From Pegoplata infirma (Eukaryota > Arthropoda > Insecta > Diptera > Anthomyiidae): DNA of 64,000 nucleotides. Position numbers and translations under genes: made by a program. Shown here in pieces: positions 57,001-64,000 of the stretch. How positions within the stretch are numbered: the stretch's first letter is position 1; each line of letters starts with the position of its first letter. Under the pieces are notes generated by a model that worked only from the letters and a program-made list of their open reading frames with translations, did no database searches and was not told the DNA's origin. The stretch lies in contig OY992537.1 of NCBI GenBank assembly GCA_963921195.1, positions 201,400,581 through 201,464,580 on the forward strand, read 5' to 3'.

Positions 57001-57675
57001 TTTCTAAAATATCTCAGAATTTTCCAACAGACAAATGTTCATATTCTGAGAGTATGTCAACAAATACAAACATATGTTTTTTTTACCCCAATTTTTTTTC
57101 ACCAAAAATTTTTTCCGCGAATTTTTTTATTTTTAAATATTTTTGTCTCCAATGTTAATTTCTTTTAAAAAATTTTTAACAACATTTTTACAAAATCACA
57201 AAATTTTTTTCAGAAATTTGTTCCTTAATTATTGAAAATGATATTTTTACATTCGATTCGGCGGGGCCGAATTTAGTTTTTTGTTTGTTTTATCTCTTTT
57301 TACCAATTTTTTTTTTCAAGAATCTATTTTGTAATGTATGCTTTTTGCTGCAAGGCGAATTTTTTTACTTGTTTACATTTTTTTTATTAGCACTTTTTAT
57401 TTTGTTGATAAATAAAAAAAACTTAAAAAATAATAATGTTACTATCAAAAATTAAACCAAGGACTGATTACTTTATTGCGCTAAAGTTAAGACTAAAAAA
57501 ACTAAACGAAAATTAAAAATATTTCAAAATTCAAAAAAAAAAAACCTAATATATTTTGTAAGCAATTTTTTGCTATTTTGTATAGAAAAATTAATAAAAA
57601 AATAATCCCTAAACTTTTGTAGTAAAATGAACGTAAAATAAAGAATAAATGTTGTGAAAAAATATTGAAGTGTTT
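57000..57675. other. AT-rich DNA downstream of the small secreted gene
   Basis: A hairpin-like ATTCGATTCGGCGGGGCCGA at 57252 is a lone relative of the element-start hairpins. Nothing else recognised. Confidence 0.35.
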
Positions 57676-57681
57676 TTTATT
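57676..57681 (-). terminator. Candidate AATAAA polyadenylation signal of the small secreted gene
   Basis: Minus-strand AATAAA 50 bases downstream of the TAA of the 98-residue frame, in the right place for cleavage and polyadenylation. In DNA this AT-rich the hexamer is common. Confidence 0.35.
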
Positions 57682-57730
57682 ATAAAATTTTTTAGATTTT
57701 ATCCAACTCCAAATGTCGTTATTCATTCCC

Positions 57731-58027
57731 TTAATCCTCCATTTTAGCTTTTTTCAAATAGTGTTTCAAACATCCTGGATAATTGCGATTATTTTCTTTT
57801 CTCAAAAATTTCAGCAAACAATAGTAACCATCTGGTCTAGTCGATATTGGCAAGGCTAAGGGTTCTAAAATACTATATTCCATGATATCTCTAAAATTGC
57901 GAATTGCACTTAAATTATATTTTATTTGCTCTGGCAAAGGTATTTGATAGGATTTTTGATTTTCCACTAAAGTGATATGAAAAATTGTTATAAGCAAAAG
58001 TAGCTCTAATTTTTTGTAGATATTCAT
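57731..58027 (-). CDS. Small secreted protein, 98 residues, unrecognised
   Basis: A complete single-exon frame. Residues 1-22 look like a signal peptide: Lys5-Lys6, then a hydrophobic run LELLLLITIF and a short polar stretch before the likely cleavage near Asn23-Gln24. The mature part is about 75 residues, with an NLS glycosylation sequon at 38-40 and exactly two cysteines (70 and 86), so one disulfide or a dimer link is possible. The C-terminus is rich in Lys/Arg. The start ATG has a good fly context (GCAACC ATG), and an AATAAA lies about 50 bases past the stop on the minus strand (57676-57681). The composition is unlike the surrounding repeat translations. I do not recognise the family. A chance open frame in AT-rich DNA is the alternative. 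Confidence 0.55.
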   Translation of the reverse strand: MNIYKKLELLLLITIFHITLVENQKSYQIPLPEQIKYNLSAIRNFRDIMEYSILEPLALPISTRPDGYYCLLKFLRKENNRNYPGCLKHYLKKAKMED

Positions 58028-58203
58028 GGTTGCTTTAACTAATTAAAACTAAATTTTTATTCGATGTAACATGCATTGTATAAATTATTGAATTATATTT
58101 ATTTTATTATGCAGAATATAAAATTTTATATGTAACTGTAAAAATTATTATTTAAGGTATGCTTACATCATTCCCACTGATTTAAATTCGTTTTATTTAC
58201 GAT

Positions 58204-58472
58204 GATTTTTATGAAAAAAAAGTTAGATTTTGATGTAGCATAATTTTAGGCAGTAAGAAAAATATGATCCTTAAAATAAAATCTTCTAGCAAAAAAATTA
58301 CATTTGTAATTTTTTTGTTAAATATATACATAAAATTTAATAATTTGTTACATTTGTTTGTTAAACTTATCAAAATGTAGTGATTTATTCGCTTTTTTAA
58401 TAACAATCAAAAATTTACTGAATGCCTAAAATTATGCTATAACAAAATCTCACTTTTTATATAAAAATCATC
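58204..58472. mobile_element. Palindromic MITE, first of a pair
   Basis: GATTTTTAT and GTAGCATAATTTTAGGCA at the left are inverted at the right (TGCCTAAAATTATGCTATA, ATAAAAATCATC). Arms about 50 bases. Confidence 0.7.
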
Positions 58473-58484
58473 AAAAATAAAACC

Positions 58485-58836
58485 ACTTACAAGGGAGGTC
58501 TTTTCGAGGGCATCCACCGATCATCCTGAAACTTGAAATAAGAGTTACCTGTTTTGTTTAGCTACCTTATCTCACATTTAGCAAATCAAAGGGAGGGGGA
58601 AAACGGGATTTTTTCGTTTTTTGAGAACTTTTCACATTTCTTCAAAAGAAACGATATGAACATTTTATACAGATCGAGAGCTTTTTTGAAGGCCTATCCA
58701 ATAATGTAATTTTTTAAATTTAAGATTGGGCAGCTAAAAAAAAAAAAAGGTAACTATTATTTTTCTCCCCTCATTCCTATATGCAAGTTTCAGGGCAATC
58801 GGTTGGGGGCCCTCTAAAAGACCTTCCTTGTGGGTT
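58485..58836. mobile_element. Fold-back MITE 'ACAAGGAAGGTC', complete
   Basis: ACTTACAAGGGAGGTCTTTT and CACCGATCATCCTGAAACTT at the left are inverted at the right (AAGTTTCAGGGCAATCGGT, AAAGACCTTCCTTGTGGGT). Arms exceed 100 bases with a gap. It sits between the two palindromic MITEs. Confidence 0.75.
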
Positions 58837-58840
58837 GTAT

Positions 58841-59097
58841 GATTTTTATCAAAAGTAAGATTTTTTATAGCATAATTTTAGGCATATAGTAAATATATGA
58901 CTGTTATTTAAAAGCGACAAAAAACTCTACATATTGCTAAATTTATAAACAAATATAACAATTTATTTAATCTTAAGTTGATTTAAAAAAAATATAAATG
59001 TCACTGTTTTGCTGGGATTTAATTTTCGGATCATACATACATTTACAAAATGCCCAACATTATGCTACAGCAGAATCTTACTTTTTTATAAAAATCG
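58841..59097. mobile_element. Palindromic MITE, second of a pair
   Basis: Same family as 58204-58472: GATTTTTATCAAAAGTAAG and TATAGCATAATTTTAGGCAT at the left; TTATGCTACAGCAGAATCTT and ATAAAAATCG at the right. Confidence 0.7.
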
Positions 59098-59611
59098 TCG
59101 AAAATCAAACGACTCACAAGGATGGTCTTTCACAGGGCACCCACCGATTGTCCTGAAACTTGAATATGGGAATGAGGAGGAAAAATGAGAGTTACCTGTT
59201 TTTTTAGCTGCCCAATCTCAAATTTAAACAAGTAAGAAAGTTATAGTTGGTCAAGACCGACCATATAATACCCTACACCAGTGTTTTCCGAAAAATGGGT
59301 CCCAAGTCCAAACATGGACCGATTGGATCTATCTTTTGTTAGATCTTTAATTAGTATAGAAAACACACACAGGCAAAATTTTAGTGGAATTGGCTTATTT
59401 TTGATTCAAATAGACCTATTTAACTTAATGTCGGTCGAAATTTTTATAAAGGGGACCAAGTCCAAAAATGATCTGAATATATTCAGATAAAAGAAAGTTA
59501 CCAAAGTACACCTTTAGCACCTAAAAACAAAATTTTAATCAAATATTTCTAACTTTCATGCATTTTGACAGATTTATGTGAATATCGGGAGGGTGGTTTG
59601 TATGGGGATTA

Positions 59612-60631
59612 CACCCAAAAAAAACGTGGGTATTAAATACTAAAAATTTTACTAATAATTTTTTAGTCCAAAATGATCTACACCATTTACAGATGTAATT
59701 CGAAAAAGATCAATTGTAATTCGAAGATTCTATTTGTAATTCGAAGATTCCATTTGTAATTCGAAGATTCCATTTGTAATTCGAAGATTCCATTTGTAAT
59801 TCGAATACTCCAATTGTAATTCGTAAATTACAATTGATCTTTTACGAATTACAATTGATCTTTTACGAATTACAAATGGAATCTTCGAATTACAATTGAT
59901 CTTTTACGAATTACAATTGATCTTTTACGAATTACAATTGATCTTTTACGAATTACAATTGATCTTTTACGAATTACAATTGATCTTTTTCGAATTACAA
60001 TTGATCTTTTTCGAATTACAATTGATCTTTTACGAATTACAATTGATCTTTTACGAATTACAAATGGAATCTTCGAATTACAATTGATCTTTTACGAATT
60101 ACAATTGATCTTTTACGAATTACAATTGATATTTTTCGAATTACATTTGATCTTTTACGAATTACAATTGATCTTTTTCGAATTACAATTGATCTTTTTC
60201 GAATTACAATTGATCTTTTACGAATTACAATTGATCTTTTACGAATTACAATTGATCTTTTACGAATTACAACTGGAGTATTCGAATTACAATTGGAATC
60301 TTCAAATTACAATTGGAGTATTCGAATTACAAATGGAATCTTCGAATTTCAAATGGAATCTTCGAATTACAAATAGAATCTTCGAATTACAAATAGAATC
60401 TTCGAATTACAATTGATCTTTTTCGAATTACATCTGTAAATGGTGTAGTGCAGGCGTTGGTAATCAATACTAAAATTTTTTACTAATATTATTCAAAACC
60501 AGTAAAAATTACTAATTTTAGTACTTTGAAGATACTAAAAAACTACCGTACTACTGGTAATTAGTAACTTATTAGTAGATTTTGGTACCAAATCACTTAC
60601 TAATATTTTTAATGCATAATTATTTTGAGTG
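59612..60631. mobile_element. CACCCAAAA MITE, copy 2, carrying a fold-back satellite element
   Basis: Same ends as the copies at 30607 and 60996, with TA outside both (59610-59611, 60632-60633). Expanded from 230 to 1020 bp by the nested element at 59681-60445. Confidence 0.85.
59681..60445. mobile_element. Fold-back element with arms made of 21-bp repeats
   Basis: Ends CACCATTTACAGATGTAATT and AATTACATCTGTAAATGGTG are exact inverses, flanked by TA (59679-59680, 60446-60447). Left arm: about six units reading GTAATTCGAAGATTCCATTT. Right arm: over 25 units in the opposite sense reading GAATTACAATTGATCTTTTAC. Unit length 21 bases, which is why long open frames (IFYELQL repeats) run through it. 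Confidence 0.9.
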
Positions 60632-60995
60632 TACAAGAGGAACTGGTCCGATTCCTTTAAAATTTGGAATGACAATTTGTGATTATCATTCCAAAACGTC
60701 CCCTATAATTAGTGAGTCAAATTATAGGAGACGTTTGTATGGGGGCTAGGTCTAAAAATGGACCGATTTTTCCCACTTTCAATAGGCTTCGTTCTTGCGG
60801 CAAAAGAAGCTTAAGTTTGAAATTTCAGCCATATCGGTTTATAATTGCGACCTGTATCGTGTTTACAACGTTTACATGGACGGACAGACAGACGGACGGA
60901 CATCGCTAAATCGACTCAAAAAGTTTTTCTGAGTCGATCGGTATACGTAAAGGTGGGTCTAGGACCAATATTTCGAGTAGTTGCAAACATCAGCA

Positions 60996-61224
60996 CACCC
61001 AAAAAAAACGTGGGTATTCAATACTAAAAATTTAACTAAATTTTAGTCCAAAAGGACCTAGTGCAGAAATTGGTAACCAATACTAAAATTTTTAACTAAA
61101 ATTATTCAAAACCAGTAAAAATTACTAATTTTAGTACTTTGAAGATACTAAAATTAGTAACTTATTAGTAGATTTTGGTACAATATCAGTTACTAAACCT
61201 TTTACTGTAGAATTATTTTGAGTG
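60996..61224. mobile_element. CACCCAAAA MITE, copy 3
   Basis: 229 bp, ends CACCCAAAAAAAACGTGGG and TTATTTTGAGTG, with CA on both outer sides (60994-60995, 61225-61226). Near-identical to the mariner-nested copy. Confidence 0.85.
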
Positions 61225-61639
61225 CACAAACTCATTATATCCTGTACCACAGAGTGGTGTAGGGTATAAAAAGGGTTGCACTCTTATGAAAAATGAGCGC
61301 TTTCGGGAAAATCCGTATAAAAGCCGTACTAGCATGAATTTCGCCAAACGAAAAAAAAACGAAATTTTTTGACAATTACGACCGATACACCACCGGATAT
61401 TCCTTAAAAAAACCATTCGACCTGTATAAAATGTTCATATAGTTTCTTTTAAAAAAATGGAAAAAATCCTCAAAAAATGAAAAAAATTCCCATTTCTCCC
61501 CTCCACTTTGACTGCTAAATGTGAGATTAGGCAGCTACAAAAACAGGTAACGCTTATTTTGTCCCCTTTTTCCTATACGTAAGTTCCAGGACAATCGGTG
61601 GTTGCCTTGTGAAAGACCTTCCTTGTCAGTGGTATGGTG

Positions 61640-62990
61640 TAAACACAGCTTAAATAACACAAATAAAATTTGAGCTTTTTTAAAGTGGGCTTTGTAGGCA
61701 TGGTCAAATATTGAAAATACTGAAATCAGAATTTTTTTGAAAAATTAATTACTCAAAACTTGATTGAAATAGAAGGCTGAATAAATATTGGCGTGTAATA
61801 CCATAGCATTCATTTTTAATTGGTTTAACGGCGTTTTATTTTGACAGATAAAAAATTTAAGACTGTATAGGAAAAACCAATAATTAAACTAGTTAAAATG
61901 AATGCGAGCGAATATGGTATAAGTTGCATTTAATATGTACTAAGCCATATAAAAGAAATGAGCAAAATCGTAGAGGTTCGCGTTCCAAATTGTGTGCTTT
62001 AGCATGGAATGCCCCATATACAATAACTGTTTTTCTCCCACACTCTAATTAAATAATTAAAACTATTACTCTATAATTTTATAAATCACCCTGTTTATAA
62101 ACACTCTGTTTGTAAATTCCACAACGTTCCAACCACATTCAACAGTCGTGTCCAATTGAAAAAGTCCATGAACTAAATTATATATTTTCCAATTGGTTTC
62201 TCTCCATCTCTTTTTAAGCCAAAATGCGCATTACGTTATTTGAAACTCTTTTTCTCAACACCTCTCTCTATAAACCATTTAAATACCGGTCGTATTAAAA
62301 AAAAAATCTGCAATATTAAGTCTATACAAAAATCATAAAAATCACGTTACGATTCTCATTACATGATGCTTAAAGGCACAAACTCAACAACATATGGTGG
62401 CTACAATGAATTGATGATAAAAATCTTAATGAAATTTCATTAAGTTGGGAGTACTTACTTATTTTTGTTGGCCAAAGTAAGAGGATATTAAAGATATTAA
62501 AATAAAAAAAATTAAATTTATGAGAATTTTATATACAAAAAAGTTTTGTAGATAAAAACCACTTAAACGATTTACAGATGTTCCGCAGTGTAATATATAA
62601 CACTGTGCAACACATTTGAGGTCATCGAATGTATCTTGAATGATACTAAAAAAATTAAAGTAAATTACCAATAGACCAAAACTTTAAAAGGGGTTTGAAA
62701 CTTTGCTCAATTTTTTGTTTGGCCCACTGTAGTTTTTAAAGGCGTTTGTATATGCCAAAGAAAACTATAATAAATGCACTTTTAAGTTTAAAAATGCGGT
62801 TGGATGTTAAAGGGTTAAAGGGTTAAAATGTTCTGCACACAATTTTTGTATAAAATATCACTATTCTATGAAAGTGCGTTTGACATGCGCAAACATTCCC
62901 GACAGAAATTATCGAATCACGCACACTCTTTCATGAGGATATTTTTTCCACTCACAATTACGTGCACTCACACAACCTTCACTCACACTC
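61640..62990. other. No gene seen
   Basis: AT-rich. TGGAATGCCCCATATACA at about 62004 is the inverse of the repeat word at 6424. A short ACTCACACAACCTTCACTCA run lies near 62965. Otherwise nothing. Confidence 0.35.
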
Positions 62991-62999
62991 ACTTAACTC

Positions 63000-63115
63000 T
63001 TACAAGAAAGGTCTTTCACAGGGCACGTACCGATTGTCCTGAAACTTGAATATGGGAATGAGGGAGAAAAATGAGAGTTACCTGTTTTTTTTTTTAGCTG
63101 CCCAATCTCACAAGT
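63000..63115 (+). mobile_element. Fold-back MITE 'ACAAGGAAGGTC', solo left arm
   Basis: TTACAAGAAAGGTCTTTCAC through ACCGATTGTCCTGAAACTTG to GCTGCCCAATCTCAC. No matching right arm before the next element. Confidence 0.6.
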
Positions 63116-63191
63116 AAATTACAAAATTGTTATGAAATTAAAAATTCAAATGCGATTTTCTCAAAAAAAAAAAAAACGAAGAACGTGTTTC

Positions 63192-63566
63192 CAGGGTTGG
63201 CAACCGAAACCCACCTAGAATAACGGTATTTGGCTATTGTACCGCAACCAATAAAGATATGGACATTTTCAAAAGCGATTATGAAAGCTGATGAAATTTG
63301 TAGTATTTTAAATGTTTCACTTCGTGTTTCTACCGGTTCGTTTTAGTTATATAGGCCAATTCCGTTATAAAACCGTTTCAAACGGTATTATAAAGGTATT
63401 GGCCTATATTTCGAAAACGAACCGGTAGAAACACGAAGTGACACATTTAAAATACTAGAAATTTCATCAGCTTTCATAATCGCTTTTGAAAATGTCCATA
63501 TCTTTATTAGTTTCGGTACAATAGCCAAATACCGTTATTCTAGGTGGGTTTCGGTTGCCAACCCTG
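63192..63566. mobile_element. 375-bp palindromic hAT-like element with exact 8-bp TSD
   Basis: Ends CAGGGTTGGCAACCGAAACC and its exact inverse; CGTGTTTC is duplicated at 63184-63191 and 63567-63574. The arms of about 175 bases are almost perfectly complementary (for example CTACCGGTTCGTTTT / AAAACGAACCGGTAG) around a centre of about 30 bases near 63380. No coding capacity. Confidence 0.95.
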
Positions 63567-63574
63567 CGTGTTTC

Positions 63575-64000
63575 TGATTTTTTTTGTGGGGATGGACAAA
63601 CATCTAAACTTAAAAAAAAAAAAAAAAAAAGTGGCCGGATTTTTGATAAATTGAGTTTAAAAAAAAAAATGGAAAATTTCAGAACGGGTTCTGAAAACTT
63701 TCCAAAAAAAAATTTAATCGATAGCCCATATATAACTATATAAGAACGTAAATTTTTGAGATTGTGGTGCATTCCGTTTTAATGTGATAAATATTTATTC
63801 AAGGCAACTCGCCACAAATTTGACCATTTTTCCAATATTTGACCACGCCTCCTAAGCCCAGTTTTTGAAAATTTGAAAAACCAAAAACGCAATTTTCTTA
63901 GTTTCATATAGGGCTATCCAAACAACCTATTCAGAAATTTACGGGACACATGTTTTTCTGTAGCGGGACATTTGGTGTGGAATGCCTCATATGTCTTATG
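63575..64000. other. No gene; repeat words only
   Basis: GTGGTGCATTCCGTTTTAAT and GTGGAATGCCTCATATGTC (63967-63985) are relatives of the 6424 and 62004 repeats. Nothing coding. Confidence 0.35.

Larger units (their letters stand above)
59229..61272 (+). mobile_element. 'GGTCAAGACC' element, hosting two MITE copies
   Basis: Starts ACAAGTAAGAAAGTTATAGT, hairpin TTGGTCAAGACCGA, then ATACCCTACACCAGTG. Ends TGTACCACAGAGTGGTGTAG then GGTATAAAAA. The GGACAGACAGACGGACGGAC block at 60880-60900 links it to the GGAGGGTATAAAAA family. Internal repeats CGGAATTTTAAAG-type also occur in the 25250-27957 copy. Confidence 0.65.
59112..61630. mobile_element. Fold-back MITE 'ACAAGGAAGGTC' hosting three further insertion levels
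   Basis: Left arm ACAAGGATGGTCTTTCACAG to GCCCAATCTCAAATTTAAA (59116-59228). Right arm resumes at about 61273 and ends GAAAGACCTTCCTTGT (61626). The arms are inverse to each other. Everything between 59229 and 61272 is another element. Confidence 0.7.

Noticed and set aside
59896..60416. Two long open frames coding for IFYELQL heptapeptide repeats
   Set aside because: They are translations of a 21-bp tandem repeat in a fold-back element; an uninterrupted frame follows from a unit length divisible by three.
63467..63772. 101-codon minus-strand frame
   Set aside because: Lies mostly in the arm of the 375-bp palindrome and a poly-A stretch.

Overview
The window is AT-rich genomic DNA from a higher (schizophoran) fly, most likely a calyptrate such as a blow fly or house-fly relative. 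The main evidence is the single large conserved gene: a five-exon coding region whose conceptual protein (903 residues) matches, as I remember that family, Drosophila Hr39 (NR5B, FTZ-F1-beta). The rest is dominated by decayed fly transposons: several LINE families, mariner, hAT-type elements with 8-bp target-site duplications, fold-back elements, a Helitron-like element and satellites.

Layout. 1-6.1 kb: a degenerate satellite built around the palindrome GCAACATGTTGC, interrupted by a 1.77-kb hAT-like element that itself carries another element. 6.3-8.7 kb and 8.7-10.6 kb: old dispersed repeats. 10.6-23.1 kb: a LINE graveyard. LINE-A (no RNase H seen) and the RNase H-bearing LINE-B and LINE-C lie in both orientations, broken by small inverted-repeat elements and scrambled by local inversions. 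A non-repetitive stretch at 18.5-19.77 kb may hold upstream non-coding sequence. 24-30 kb: nested fold-back, Helitron-like and hAT-like elements. 30.4-33.6 kb: a broken mariner and two head-to-tail LINE-A copies, one with a 464-codon reverse-transcriptase frame. 33.7-35.1 kb: LINE-B with a 206-bp hAT-like insertion.

35.5-46 kb: Hr39 on the plus strand. Coding exon 1 (35767-37986) holds the long N-terminal region, the two-zinc-finger DNA-binding domain and the FTZ-F1 box. Exons 2-5 (40545-40694, 40757-40859, 40921-41075, 44900-44983) complete the ligand-binding domain to the AF-2 helix. The first and last of the four coding introns are swollen by transposons: LINE-C plus a 1.3-kb hAT-like element in the first, and a minus-strand LINE-D containing a tandem array of reverse-transcriptase fragments in the last.

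46-64 kb is downstream repeat DNA: a ~400-bp satellite, triple palindromes, copies of an element ending GGAGGGTATAAAAA, a tRNA-like SINE candidate, a set of elements nested four deep (59.1-61.6 kb) and a 375-bp palindromic hAT-like element with an exact 8-bp duplication. One further plausible host gene lies here on the minus strand (57731-58027): a 98-residue protein with a signal peptide, not recognised. Hr39 is expected to act as a nuclear transcription factor; no pathway links it to the small secreted protein. I see no rRNA, canonical tRNA or CRISPR.
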